Assembly (NCBI GenBank): GCA_958299035.1
Contig: CATQJL010000223.1
Location: 2,102,359-2,166,358, forward strand
Reading direction: 5' to 3'
DNA length: 64,000 nucleotides
Origin: Cylicocyclus nassatus
Taxonomy: Eukaryota > Nematoda > Chromadorea > Rhabditida > Strongylidae
Shown here piece by piece: positions 47,902 to 61,931 of the stretch (its first letter is position 1; every line of letters starts with the position of its first letter). The notes below the pieces were generated by a model. The model did no database searches. It was not told the DNA's origin and worked only from the letters and a program-made list of their open reading frames with translations. A program made the translations under genes and the position numbers.

Positions 47902-48980
47902 CTAGACTTTGGAACTTGTAGGTCTAGGTTCTTACAGTTAGTTGCTCTCTGCTAGTTGCTAAAGACTTCATTACTATCCGCGACATTACAACATATAAGG
48001 AAAAATCCATTCCAAACTTTTGAATCTAGAGCTACGACAAGGCTAGTGAGAGGAGTGTTAATGGCAAATAGCAGCCAGCAAGTAAGATGTCTAAACTCGC
48101 CGTAACGTCTCTGTAGATAAATTGAACACATATTGAACACATTTTTCAAAACTTCAGTTTTGCTGTTTGGTCGAATTTATCCAACAGAATTAACATCACG
48201 ACGCCTCCATTTTCCTCAAAGCAAAGCGAAAATAGTCTAAAGCATTTCCTGCAGCACCAAATATCATGTGTTTCCCTATCTCAGCTAGAAGTCTTACCCT
48301 AGACTGAATCCGTAGAATTTCACAATTGAGATTAGCCTATTGTTAATACCACCGTTATACGAAGTGTGCGCCCAAAAGAAATTGTCGGATCAATCGTAAT
48401 CAAATGACGAGGACGGACATTGATATTGCTTTGAGAACAGACGGAAAAGGTATCCAATATTAGCAGCTCAAACAGTTTTATGAACGCGCGAAGTCAGCAA
48501 AGATAGAATTCAGTATTTGTTTTTGTGAACAGAAAGAGTAGAAATGAATAATAATAAACGAGTGGTCATGCTAGACTGGTTAAAGACATACATAGAGTGT
48601 CCCAAAAAGATATGCCTACTGTTTGATTGCGAATAATTCTCTCAATGAAGTCTTTCGACAAGCTTTGGGCACCGTTTTGTAGAGGAGCTGGCTTCAACTT
48701 GGATCACATATGGTGCAAATCAAAAAATCCCTTTTCAGTACCGTGGCATTACGGTAAAAACTTGCAGCATATGGCACTGTGAAATGCGTGAAAAAAAATA
48801 AAAAAAAACCGAAAACTTGTGTAACAAGGAATTCCGATGTAGGTAGGCCTACATCGGAATTTGCGCAGACCAACATAACGGGATTACAAAGCATAGTAGT
48901 GAAATAGAAAGGCGGTGAAAAGGAACAGCTTTGGGTAAGCTTTTTGAAGCTTGACTCAATCTATAAAGGTAGACTTTCAG

Positions 48981-50364
48981 ATAGGCTCCTACCCTTATCC
49001 GAAAACGCGAGCCTGTCAGAAAACGGCACACGGAGGAAATTATTTTGTGTTGGACAGGAAGTCGAAGAAATGGATCGACTACTACCTAAAATTGAGAGAT
49101 TTGTGAGATGATCCACGAAACTCATTTTTGCATGTCAATCTCCATATGATTATTTATTTAGTGTGATACAGCAGAACAATGTGCCAGAGTTGAAGAATCC
49201 AGATTCGCCATTTTTTATCCAGTACAAAGGAGAACCTGTACAGTATTACAATGTTCAGCGTATAATGAAACAATTTTTACGCGACAGCGGCTACGCAGAG
49301 TTGAACCTTTCATGTAACGTGGTGAGCAAGTTATTTTATAAATTTCTGGACTCTAATAATCGCATTTCTATCGTAATTTAAACGAGACACGCTATTGCTT
49401 CTGAGCAGTACAGCGATTACTTTCGTAAAAAATCCGAAAATTTCGAAGGAGCTGGTGAGCATATGACGCTACTTGCGGGTAAGGCAAAAATATTTTTCCT
49501 TGTTGACGCAGTGGTTTCTAGGTTTAGCGAACACATATAGCAAAAAATAAGTTAGAATTCGCAGTAGAAGTACTTGAGGACACAAATTTATCAAACATCC
49601 TGTAAATGCCTGATTGATCTTAAAAATTGGGTCACACCTCTTCAATCGAGATGAAATGCTTATTAGAGTAGGATCGACTACAATCTCTTTCAACAATATT
49701 AGCAATATTCTCCGTTCAAATGTTGAATTGCAGCACATTCGAAAAGGACACAGCTGACTTCGTATCAAGATTCGTACATGACCAGTTGCGCCTACGGTTA
49801 TCTAAAGGTGCGGGAAATGGCTCTAAGACAGGAGGACGACAATCAGGATGTAATTCGGCGAGTGCGGCAGAAGTTCAAGCTTGCAAAGTAAGTGGTATTA
49901 CGGTTAGGAAAATACTCGCTGCGTGTAATTTCTTTAATTCAGCCTGGGAATGCGTCGAAAAGGAGCTGTACCTGGTCTGCTCGCTGATGAGCCTGAATTA
50001 AAGGACTTTGACGACGATGTGTTTCTACCATCTAACAGAGAAGAAGATCCCACTACAATTGCATTGGAGGAGCAATTCGGCCCATCTAATCGCACTGGTA
50101 CGTAACGCATTAGCTTTTTGAAGTCAACCGAAATCAGGCTGATAAACATTGCAGTTTTTATCTACCACACTAAAACAATCTATTACAGATTCAACTCGAC
50201 GAAGGTCAGGATCGCCATTGGCCGTCGAAGGATCACCAAAAAAACGTCCCAAGAAGAGAAACGTTAAGAAAGAATCAGGTGAAAAGAAGTCGAATGCACC
50301 ATTCAAGGAATCCGAGAAACTGCCACGGATAGTGATTGATAGCTCCGATGAAAGCAATCTATGA
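48981..50364 (+). CDS. Tyrosine-recombinase-like protein, unit 3 copy
   Basis: Exons are offset by 46488 from the unit 1 copy (48981-49102, 49162-49321, 49382-49478, 49734-49887, 49943-50097, 50189-50364). Private changes alter the tail: Ser to Phe in the acidic segment ('EEQFGPS') and Ser to Arg in the basic segment ('KKRNVKK'). The AA acceptor is shared. The frame stays open. Confidence 0.55.
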
Positions 50365-53300
50365 CATCTTCAATTTATGTTGCATATTGAATACTTACGT
50401 TTATACTATATGTATGTGTGCATTTTATGTGATTTTTCAAGTTACGGATAAAAATCTACAATAGTCACTTACGCATGTTTTAATTAAAAACGTTATACGA
50501 ATGTTCCATTAATCAAAATAAGCTTAAAATTTCCTGATCCTCTATTTTCCTTACTCCGATCTTTTATTAAATTTAGGAATTTTTTTACGAAGCATGAGGA
50601 CATCGGTTTTTAACACTCAGGAAAATCACATTAATCCTATACTCTACTTACCATATCAAAACTTAATCATGCGCTGAAGGCTCTTCTTCTTTATCTCTCA
50701 AACGCTCTAATGTTTTTTCGCTCTAATGTTTTTCCCTGTTTTGAAACAATCAAGATTTTTGAAGTTTCGCAGCGGTTGAAGTCCTGTACTCACAACAAAC
50801 CACTTTAAACTTACTTTGGAAAACCCTAGACACCTTGTTCAAGCCCCATACACTTGAAACTTTTTTGCTTTATCTTTTCGACACTCACCTGTCTTTCTAA
50901 ACTTCAAAAATCCACAGTTTTTCAAATTCTCGCGACATGCGAGCATTCAACACCCTTCAGAAACCACTTTGAACATTTTTTAAGAAACTTGAATACCTTA
51001 AATGAGGTTCTAACATGCCTAAACACCTTTCACTATATCCCTCCAACACTCATCTACTTTTCTGGGCCTTCTAAAAAAATCCTAGGGATTTTAAAATCTC
51101 TAAACATACGAGCATTCAAAATTCCTCAAAAACCACTTCAAACATTTTTTAAAACCTCAAGTAACTCAACTAAGGTCTTCAGATGCTCTGATACCTTCTA
51201 TCTTGTCCTTCCCAGCATCCTCCATTTTTTTCCGATTTTTTAAAAAAAATTTCGAAATTTTGGTTCGTCACTTACATAGTAATACGTGATTTTTTCACTC
51301 CCAATGTATTCGCGTAGACCAGCCAAAATACACCATTAAAGGCTGTGCAATATATTGCACGCCGATACAATATATTGCAAAATCTCTTATTTATCGGGTG
51401 AGACTCGCTGGAAAATAGAATAATCTCACCCAAGGAACTTCTCCCCGCCGTACTGGGCCCCCCATCAATCCCTGCCCCTCGGGCCAACTTTCCCCGGACC
51501 AGCTTGACCTGAAGAATTTTCTGGTTATAGTCCCGCCCCCTTAGCTCCGCCCACTCTCGAGTTATGGCGCGCATTTGAACCAACATTTCCAGAACACGCT
51601 CCAGAATGATCCTAAAGTTCCGAAAAAATTATGGCGTAGTCAGACACAGACTAGATGTATGTGTGCAAAATTGCAGACCCCCAGCTTTACCGTAACCCGA
51701 AATCTGAAAAACCAATTTTTTGCCAAATTTCAAAAAAACCGATTTTCTTAAATTCATTCATAATTCACCAAAAGCTGGCATTGAATAGTCCAGCTCGAGA
51801 AAACACCTGTGCAGTTTTTTCCATTTTTTAAGTTGTTCAAACATGCTTTTTCGAATATCGAAAATAAAAATCAATTTTTTTCCAAAAATAATAAATTGCT
51901 TTAGAATCATCGGAATTGGCTCAATTTCGAAACACAGGTAAAGCCTATAAACTACAATTTATAAAAGAAATTTTAGGCTTTTCACTCCTCCCAATCGCAA
52001 GATCCAGGATGAACGCTATCGCTCGCTATGTGTCCCATGGCTCCCAAAGGGAGCAATGGCTCACAGCACTTATCTGCTGTACGCCATGGCACCCAAGTGT
52101 GAGCGATGGCCCCCCAGGCACATAACCATTGAAACTAAAGAAGTAGGAAGACAAGGGAGGAATTCCCAGAAATTTTCAAGTTCTTATCATGCAAGTCGTA
52201 AGGCAATGCGCACATCAAATTATGACTGGACCAAATATGTTTATGGTGGTGACTTACAGTAGGTAGATGCAGTAAAGGGCAATCTTTTTTATGACTTCTT
52301 ATCAGGAGAAGAGTTTTATGGATCCAAAAACAAAGTGCAAAAGCCGTTGAGATAGATTCTGAAGATGTGCAGATCCATTCTAGAGCATACGTATGTCCCA
52401 CAACCACTTAGCGGTCATCGATTTAAGCAGTTACTATTATAGTTCCCTCATCTTAATCTGCTTGCTCTTGTTTGCTACAAAGTAATGAAGCACTTCCAAA
52501 ATCAGTGAAAGTCGAACACTGCTGCGGCAAACCCGTGATGCGAGGATTCAAAAGAAGAGCATTCAATACGACCTCCTATTAAAAAACTTGTGCAATCAGC
52601 TGTGCAAAGAACTCAGTACATTTGTATAAAAGGTGGAACATATAAAAAGGCTCTTCGCAGGCGGGGCAGTCATTACCTCTTTATTTCCTCCTTGTTTTAA
52701 GCGATAATACCTGTTTCAGAATTGGAACAGGTACTGATGCAATTCGTGCATCTTGAACGGAGATGCTGCACTCTTGCGTCGGTACCTTGTGCCTTAGTGC
52801 CCTGGGAGCGACACCGCTCCAGAATATTGCATCGCAAGATATAGCGTGCGATTTATGTATGCGATCTGAGTATGCGATTACAGCAATGGTTGGCGGTCAA
52901 GAATAACGATAGCTCTGCCAGCCGCTAGCTGCCAGCTGCTCGCGCGCGCAGAACAACCCACCCTCACCCGTGGTAAATTTCGACCCGCTTTAGGTGGAAA
53001 TTGGATTGGCGAGCGTCCGCTTCGCAATGGCTCGCGCCGTTTCGCAATTACAATATACTATATCGTGCAGAGAAATCCGAGTCTTCGTCTCTCCTTCTTT
53101 GTAGTCTTTGCTTGGTAAAATGCCGGCGCTATGCGGTCGGAAGCCTTCAGCGACGCGCACGCGTTGCTCCACGTAATATGTTTCTCCTAATCCGGATTGT
53201 CTTTTCATTGAAGTTCGTTTTCTACACCAATCATAGAAGCGTATACATATTTCACATGCCGACTTGAGCTCAAAACCTTTCCATTGCCTGTTTATGGCGA

Positions 53301-53402
53301 TGCAATTGCTGATCATTCATTGGTCAGTGCATTGATTTGACCAATAGCCGAATGAGTGAACCGGAAGAACCGGTTAAACAGGATAAGTCTGGACCCTCCT
53401 CA
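50365..53402. other. Gene-poor stretch, unit 3
   Basis: Counterpart of 3877-6914. Private changes include A to G near 52804 and C to T near 53077. Nothing additional seen. Confidence 0.35.
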
Positions 53403-53867
53403 CAAGGGAGGTCGGATCGGTCGAAGTGGCCTTTCCAAATGGGTCATAAACTATTTTGAAGAGCGTTTAACGCTAATTCCGAATCTGTCTTCGTCATGTG
53501 CCGAGCGCCTCTGGACGCCGAGTTATGAGCGTTCTTTGGGTTGAAAAATTAAATGCGTATCTAGAGCAAAATTGGTCAGAATTGCTCAAATGGTCCAGTG
53601 TTGGTTATCAAAGCACTCCATTTCAAAGGATACCTTCTGTTCAAAACACTCATAGTACATGTTGCTTTATTTAGGTGCTAAAAAGCCCGTAATAGCTAAT
53701 TTTACTTGAATTCTGCGTTCATTTTTCGCTCCGAAAAACATGTATAACTCGGCATGCAGGGGCGCTCGGCAGTTAATAAAATCAGATTCGGAATTAGCGT
53801 TTAACGCTTTTCAAAATGGTATAGACTCATTCGGAAAGGCCACTTCGACTAATCGGACTTCCCTTGT
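53403..53867. mobile_element. Inverted-repeat element, unit 3 copy
   Basis: Same element at the orthologous site in unit 3, with matching ends. Confidence 0.7.
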
Positions 53868-55247
53868 CAGTAACATCGGACGTGCGCAGCGCAATGGCCG
53901 TACGCGCATCCGACTCTCGCGACCATGCAGGCCCCTGTGCTAGTTATGCCTGATAGACAATTTATGTCATGCCTACGGTAGGCAAACGAAAACGTTGGGG
54001 GGGGGAGAAGGCAATCGTGACGGAATTTAGAAGGGAGGTGTATTCGGCGGCTATATGCCACAGCTCTTGCCTGACCCTGGTTATCACTGCTGGTTAGAGT
54101 AAAAGCCGTCTGTTCTCTAAAAAAATGAAGTGGAGATTCATATGCGCCTCTCATATACGCTATACATACGCTGTATAGGCGTAAACTCTAAGCCCCGTCC
54201 ACTTCTCATGCTCCTATATATCCGATACATGTATACTTCCTTCCACTGACTTCATATAGCCTTTGTTAGGCTTTTCAGCATGTAATACTGCAGAATTGAA
54301 GAATTACGAACGACGTACGCTGTATAGGTGTAAACTATAAGCCTCGCCCACTTCTGATGCTCCTATATATCCAATATTTGTATATTTCCTTCCGCTCACT
54401 TCATTTACACTTTGAACAAGTTACAGATTTTTGAAAAATTCAACTTCAATAATGAAGAGCTGTCTTGTTGAGTCATCGATCAATTACCGGAGCGAGGGGT
54501 CGGCAAAAAAATGCATCATGCATCCATTTAACCTATAACAGCTTACATTCCTTGATTTCTTCGTATGTGCCAAAACACCGCAACTACTAAATACTTTTCG
54601 AAATTCGTGTTTTCCATTCGTAGTAGCATAACCACTAAGCATGGTTCGTTCCTAGGAGACCTTTTTCGTAATTTGGTGTAAATTTCTTGGTGACAAATCC
54701 CTGCCATTGTTTTCAATATTTATGAACTGCGAGAGGTGAAGCGTTGAAAAAATTTTAGAAACACTCACTTTCCATCGCAATAAAGTGGACTGTTCTCATT
54801 CTACTACTTACTCAGGTTATATTAGAGTTCTGATTTCAAATACGAAACTCACACTTCGCCGAACGTCGAATTTTGGACTTGCGCAATTCAGCTCTATCCT
54901 CTACACAGTGACTCTGTGTAAGATGCTACAGTGAAACGACTTTGATTTCGTAAAAAGTTGTCCACAAGACCTATACTAGCAAAGTTTTGAGTTAGACCAA
55001 GGTTCCCCATTTTTTACCAAGAAACTGCTTGAAGTGTGAAGCCAGGGAAAACACAAAAACGATTCTCTCGAAAATTTGCTCATAGATGTAATGTAGTCTA
55101 AAGTGGGCATGCTCCTAATCTGTACTATCCTTCCTTTCTTTGAGCATCATAGAACTTTCTTGAAATGCTTTCAAACTGAGGGCTTAGCCGCGGACAGGAA
55201 GGGGGTGAATGTGTTTTTATAAACGAGTAGTCTGGAAGGTGTTGAAA
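53868..55247. other. Stretch before the 126-codon gene, unit 3
   Basis: As in unit 2 apart from the G-run length. No gene seen. Confidence 0.4.
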
Positions 55248-55628
55248 ATGGAGATGCTAACACTTGCGGAGATTTCTGATAGAGATTATCCATCGGAAGC
55301 GAATACATCCGAAAGGAGAGAAATATTGAAGAAATTCAGAGAGATTGCTGGAGATTTGCTGCGGGAGTTGCCTGATCCGCAGATCACCAGTATTCTCGCA
55401 GTAGCGTCTCACCTTGAGGATATAGAATTACGGCAGGCACTGAACATGCATTTCCCAAAGTTTACTTGCCATTTTGGGTGTTTGTCAAGAGGCCGATCTT
55501 TATTGCCACATGAACATCAGATAGCCACTTCAGAGCCATTTCAGTGTTCAAGATGTTTTAAAAGCCTTTCAAATTCCCAAAAAGGCGTAGAGGGGGTTTG
55601 CATAAGCTATTCAACCTTACTATCTTAA
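55248..55628 (+). CDS. Hypothetical 126-residue protein, unit 3 copy
   Basis: Protein identical to the unit 1 copy as far as I can read. Confidence 0.4.
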   Translation: MEMLTLAEISDRDYPSEANTSERREILKKFREIAGDLLRELPDPQITSILAVASHLEDIELRQALNMHFPKFTCHFGCLSRGRSLLPHEHQIATSEPFQCSRCFKSLSNSQKGVEGVCISYSTLLS

Positions 55629-55957
55629 AATAGATCTAAAACAAAAATGTTGGGACCATGTATGCAGCTCAAAGGCAGCGTTCCTGCAAAATGATGGGTA
55701 CTTGGACTTTACAGCATTGCAACGGCAGATCCCCACCTAATCTATCAGTAAAGTGTGAAGCAAAAAAGCATATCTAGAAAACCTGTAATCCACTCCAAAA
55801 GCTTTCCGAGTCCCGCCCCTTCGTCCGGACCGCCCACGACGCAACTCGAAAAAAGCCCATTTTGGCCATTTTCAGGCGCACCAGAAATGGGTAAGGCATG
55901 CGAGAAAGCTTCGAAAAGGTGAAGAATAGGAAATCAAATTTTTTCCGGGACATTGCT

Positions 55958-56374
55958 TTCAAAGGCAGCGACTCGGCGGAATGACATACTTCGGTTTATT
56001 CCATTCTCGGTTCTTCTGGATGAGCTAAGTCTTTAAAGCTGCAAAGCATAAACTGTGCTTTGCAGCTTCAAAAGGTATCCATAACCCGCTTTTCCAGACG
56101 TGAAAAGTGCTATTTGGGCGGACGGCGTATATATGCCCTCTAAAGCGCGATTGGCTCGTCTGTGGAGACACCGTAAACATCTCGGCGGCAATTGGATTAT
56201 TGGCTCGACCAGCTACTTCGTGGCCCGCCCAAATAGCACTTTTCAGGTTTGGAAAAAACGGGTTATTGATAATCTGCCGAAGCTGCAAAGCACAGCCTTG
56301 GACTTAGCTCATCTAGGGGAGCCGAGAACGATAAATATCCCAAAGTTATCATTCTGCCGAGCCGCTGCCTTTAA
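55958..56374. mobile_element. TTAA MITE 'A', unit 3 copy
   Basis: Orthologous insertion with the same decayed left end, so it pre-dates amplification. Confidence 0.75.
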
Positions 56375-56693
56375 GATAATCTCGTGGATATTCAAATCAA
56401 TCAAGTTTGCGCACACATTGACTAATAACGTTGTAGGATGATTCTTCTTTAGCGAAAACAAATATGCATGTTTTGAAGCGTTAACTATATTCATGGAGGC
56501 AAAAAAGTAAAAAAAAACATAGATTGACTATATTGAAAGGGTTGGTGCTTCATCCATAGAACAACTCAGGCTGGAATGAGGGAAAAAAGAACTTGCTTTG
56601 AAATTTCAGATCCACAAAGGCGTATTATTTAATATCAAAACGTATTTTGAAAACTAGCCAAATTTGTTCAAACAGATGTTCATTCATTAAAAG

Positions 56694-56699
56694 TTTCAG
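56694..56699 (+). promoter_or_regulatory. Probable spliced-leader acceptor, unit 3
   Basis: Identical TTTCAG, one base before the ATG at 56701. Confidence 0.55.
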
Positions 56700-56700
56700 G

Positions 56701-59700
56701 ATGTTTGGGTTAATTGCTACGCTTTCGTTTGTTGTGGTCGGAGCTCAGTCCCAAGACTCCTTTTCCCATGACTTCGCTCTCAAGAGAATGCTCCCTCTGG
56801 CTGCTGCAGCTTATTCAGACAATCCGGGTGAATGCGTCGGTCGCCTTGATGGAAACGTGAGGCATGATTTTTCTTATGACAAAATTAGGGGATAACGCAA
56901 GTATGCACATATTAGGCTGGCCGAAAGTTCTTCCCCCATTTTCAAAAATTCATAACTTCCGATTTTTTCAACCAATTTGGCTGCGTTTATTTTTGTATAA
57001 AAAAGTAACTCATGCTCTTCATAATGACATTTTAGCTGCTTGATAAAGATCATCTGTTGCATAGATAGGAGCGATAGAAATAAATTAGTCAAAACTTGAA
57101 TTTTCTGTGTAGGCTCATAAAAAATCGGAAACTTGCAAGAAAGATCGGAGCAGTCAGTAGTGTAGGCCATTTTACCAGCTCTTTCTAATGGTGCAAAGTT
57201 TGCATTGATTGAGCGTCTCTATGAAAAGTTATGATTTTCGAGCAAGCAATACAAAAGGGCGAATTTGATTATTTTGGCATTTTTCAGGGAAATCATAACT
57301 TTTGATAGAAACGCTCAATCAATGCAAACTTTGCACCATTAAAAAAAGCTGGTAAAAGAACCTGCAATACTGACTGCTCCAATTTTTCTTGCAAGTTTCC
57401 GATTTTCTATGACCCTACACAGAAAATTCAAATTTTGACTGATTTTCCTCTATCGCTCCTATCTATGCAACAGATGACCATTAGCAAGCAACTAAAATGT
57501 CATTATGAAGAGCATGAGTTACTCTTTCATACAAAAATAGATGCAGCCAAATTGGTTGAAAAAATCAGAAGTTATGAATTTTTGAAAGTGGGGGGAAAGA
57601 ACTTTCGGTTCAACCTAATATTTGCGTTTGTCACTTCAGATAGGAGTACTTTTCCTTTCGAAAAATGTTGTGTATCTTTGACTTATCTTTGCCTTTCCTT
57701 GAAAGTAAGCATGTTTTTAGCTCTTAAAGATTGTCCCCATTTCATTTTAGAGACACAAGAAAATATGCGTAACGTATCCACAGCTGCGTAGACACATTTG
57801 GATATCATTCACATGAGTGCCATCAAAAATGGAACATGGCAGATGAGCGAAAGTGAAAATAACTCAAGAATGACTGCTAACATAGTCATGGCTAAACTAG
57901 GTTGTTCCCAAAGTTCTGCCTAATGTGCGGATTCTCCGATTTAAAATGCTATAACTTTTCCCAGTCAATATTTTTGATCAAATTAAATTTTGTTGGGTTA
58001 ACCGAGTTTATGGCTATCATAAATATAATTTGCTATGTGAAAAAGGCAATTGAGAAAGAAGAGAAAATTTGAAGGATTCCGCATGGTTTCCTCGAAAAGT
58101 CAATTTTGATGAGCTAATGTTACTGCCTGTAAGGATAGGCAGCATATTCGGTTGACATCATTGATAACCTACATTTGAGAAGTCTTTTTATGCCTAAAGA
58201 GAATCCATGTTGTCTTTGTTGCAGAGAAATTTTTTATGAGCAAATCAAAAAAGGCCATTATTTGAGCCCTCCTTCGCGCGAGCAAGTATGCCGGCTTCCG
58301 GATATCTGGCCTTTCCTTGTTGTCACGAACGAAAAAAGCTGATTGACTTATGGTCACTGCTTGCTCTCGCTTCACTTTAACATATGCGATATCGGATACA
58401 TCAGCCTTTATACATAGGTTGTTGTCGCTTTAGAATAAGTGAGTTACCTTCGAATTTTGAAAATATTTGAAAAGTAAGACATTTTTATGTAGGCGTAGAA
58501 GTGTGCATATGCTAGCCCACTGCACCCTAACTCAATGGAGAATTGATAATAATTTTGAACACTGCGGAAATCCATTTTATAGAAACTTTTTCTTGAGCAT
58601 GACTGCATTTTGTCGACTCAACTTCGAGGCTTGAGACTCCATCACTGAGAAGTTGTTTCATCGAGATTTAGAAAAGGAAAGAGCAGGAAAATTGCTTAGA
58701 TGATGTTAATAATACTGCAACAATTGCAAAACGCTAAGAGTATAGCTGCGTTGAAACAATGCAACTGAAAGTCGGACAGAACTTTCGGAACAACCTGAAA
58801 TAGCATGATTGTACGCATTTATATAGACACTATTGTAAAATTTGAAGCATCTTCGAACCCTAACTTTTACAATGATAGTCCGCAGTTTTTACTCAAGCTG
58901 CTACGAGATGTAAATTCGCCATGCATCTTAGGGATTCCTTGGGGATGAGGAATGTAGTTGCTAGTATGAAAAAAATAGAATTTTTTTCCTCAACAGATAT
59001 GATTTGCAAGCAAATATTGTTCAGGTCGTGAAATTTTACAAAACGGATTGCAGCGGCCCCTTAGGCCGCTTCGCTATTGGAAAGGCCTACTGTTCGGCAT
59101 ATACGGCTCTGCTCAACAAAGAGAAAGCAATAGTGCTGAGTTTCAGGTTACCCTGACATTTTCATAACATGTTCAATAACAATCCTTAAACGAATAACAA
59201 ATACAACTTTATAGACGTAGTTTTTTGTGTCTAACGTCTGTTAGGCGCTGACTAGGGCCCGGCGGAAATCTTGGAGGCAGGCTGGAAATTATATTTTGTT
59301 TTCACCAAGCAATTTGGATACAAGATTTAAATAACCAGTTGCTTGTTTAGTGCAGTATGCGGGTTCACAAAAGTTTCTGATGTTGCTATCATGAACAATT
59401 CGCAGGCAAAAAATCTATCCTTGGACAGCAAAGATGATTTTCCTTGCTTTTTTAAGAGAAGAACTCGATCTATAATAGATACCACGTTCCGATCTACCTC
59501 TGTTTACAAGTGCGCCTCAACAACGGAAATAAGCTAAAATTCGTTTCAGTTTTTGTATTCTGGAGAACATATATTTTGTGTATGCGCTATGTGTCGAGAG
59601 AGAATTTGTAAAATTAAAATAGGAGAGGATAACTTTGTTCTCAAAAAGGGATGGTGCAGGGCACTAGTCTTGACATACCGCTTACTTGATTCGAAATACC

Positions 59701-61931
59701 TCTGATCTCTATCTCCTAAACACATAACGACGATAGCATCTGACATCAAATCCATTTGAAAAATATGATTATTTTTTCATTTTTTACAGGGGAACAGATA
59801 GTAGATTGCAGCTTGTCAAGGAGTTTTTCCATCCCCTCTTAGATGTAAGTCAAGCGTATCACAAAATGCTTGTATGAGCGAAAAAAGTTTTTTTTAGAAG
59901 AAATGGTTTGGTGATTCGTCGGTGAACACCTACTTCCTTAATGCTTTCCACAGCCTGTTTACCACGAGAACAAATGATTTAGACAGAAGTATGTTTGAAG
60001 ATGTTCGAGATCTGATTCGTACACACTCGGGATATGACATTTGGGTACGCGCTTTAAGGAGAAACTTTCCTTATTATGTGAGTTCAGATAACTGGGCACT
60101 CACTGGGAGGTGCATTGGCATCTTTGGTGGCATCTTATTTGGTGGAGTCAGGAAATGCAGAAATGTCAAGAATAAAGTTAATGACGTTTGGCCAGCCCAG
60201 GACAGGCGACCAAAAATTTGCTGAAAGTGTCAATAAGATGGTATGACAACACGGTATACGATTACAAGCGAATTGTATGTCAAAAAATTTTGAAGCTTAA
60301 GCAGCATTTGTCCCCGCACATTATTCTATCCGCGGTCATTTGGAAATGAGGAGAAGGAAACAATTTTATAAGATTTAGCGCTTACGAACATTCTATTTAA
60401 CACATGTAAAGAAAGAAGAGTAAGGAAGGGATTTGGGAAATAGCCTCACACGTTTTGAAATTCGAAAGTCTTTACAGTCTTTTTAATTTATTTCTTTTAC
60501 TATGCAAAGCAAAAAAGCGAAACTATGCATGCTTAGACTTTCTTAGTATAGAGTCTTAAAACAAGCTCTAATTTGGGAGCTAATACTGTAACTGATTTTT
60601 ACCCTTTGCAGAACTATGCATTCCGCGTCATCCATGACAATGATTTGGTACCTCAAGTCCCACCCAAAAAGTTCGGATACACCCACCATAAAAAGGAGGT
60701 GAGCATTGTAACACATTCCATTACGGTGCACTCTGTTTGTGAGAGTTTTCGGCCAATAATCTTGTTGGTGTCTGAAGACGAAACAAGTGGACTAAAAATG
60801 TCAAATTGAGTTACACAAAAAATTACTCGAGGAATTCTTGCGATTGGCGTGCCAATACGTACCAGATCAGCGACACAAATGAAGGTGCACAGTCGCAATT
60901 GCATTATTTTTTTCACCCGCCTGATAACACAATAAGCGATGCCTTAGTCACCAGTTTTGATCTTCAGCTCATCTTATCAAAAACACCAAGAGGGCTGAGA
61001 ATAAACACAAAACAAATTAGCGATAAACTTGTTTTTTGCAGTTGTGTGTAGCGCATTAGTTGAGGGAGATACTAAGAGCAAAGGGATCCCCAACTCGTTG
61101 TTACTTATAGACATGTAACTTTCAAAAAACTCTTTTGTTTTCGAGAAAGTTCCTTTTGTTTGACCACACGGTAAGCTGCAATTTTTCTTCGTTCGCATGT
61201 ATAGTTTAGGAAAGCACATCTGAATAAGGTGTGGTAATTTAGTTTGCTGCAAGACACGTAGAATATAAACGCGAAGAAAGTGTAGTGAATGTGCGATCGC
61301 AATCGAATCGTTCCTGGAGTGACCTATTATCTACTTCTGTATTGTTGGAACTTATATGGTGAAAGGAGACAAGGGATTTGACCACACAATCTAAAAATAT
61401 TCTTACATCCCGCCACGCGCACCTTTAGAAGCAAATCTGCTTGCACGTGACAGGATATAAATGCAAATAAACAAATTTGCCTAAAAACAAAGCGCATTTG
61501 AAATGAAATAAATATGTTTGCTGTTAAAAAAGTTCCTTTTTTCGCTTAGGTTTGCCGCTCTTTGTTATGTTTTAGCCGCTCCTCGATAACTGAGCTATTA
61601 AATAGGAAGGTTTTCTAAAAAGCTGTTTTCACAGTGACTTCTACCACAACTACTGCTTACAAACTTATTCAGGTTTACTATGGGCAAACCATGGAAAACG
61701 GGATCTTCAAAGTGTGCAATAAAGGTACAAAATTATGATTTTTGTTTATCGAAAACAACAACACATCTTCCGATTACAGATGAATGCGGCGGTCAATTTA
61801 TGCCAGACGCTGAAATTTTCGGAGACCAGAGAGTCCATAGGTGCTATTATGGAAAGCTCCTCAGCGAATGGGCAAAGGACGGATGTGACGAGACTAAAAC
61901 ATATAAAAAAGATTGCGATTTAAAACCGTAA
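56701..61931 (+). CDS. Secreted class 3 lipase, unit 3 copy
   Basis: Exons 56701-56856, 59025-59146, 59790-59844, 59898-60044, 60088-60240, 60612-60698, 61673-61724 and 61780-61931. Intron 4 is 43 rather than 44 bases because one A of a run is missing. This opens a false continuous frame across the intron but leaves the spliced protein unchanged. One silent change lies at the end of exon 1 (AAT to AAC). The triad is intact. Confidence 0.9.
56910..57620. mobile_element. Mariner-like fold-back 'D', unit 3 copy
   Basis: Orthologous insertion; one private base change near 57043 (C to A) in the left arm. Confidence 0.85.
57896..58800. mobile_element. Mariner-like element 'E', unit 3 copy
   Basis: Orthologous insertion; the right terminus has private changes (CCTGAAA instead of CCTAATA). 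Confidence 0.7.

Noticed and set aside
59922..60224. Unspliced 100-codon frame with the lipase exon 4 sequence in unit 3
   Set aside because: It depends on a one-base deletion inside intron 4; splicing restores GHSLGG and the normal lipase.
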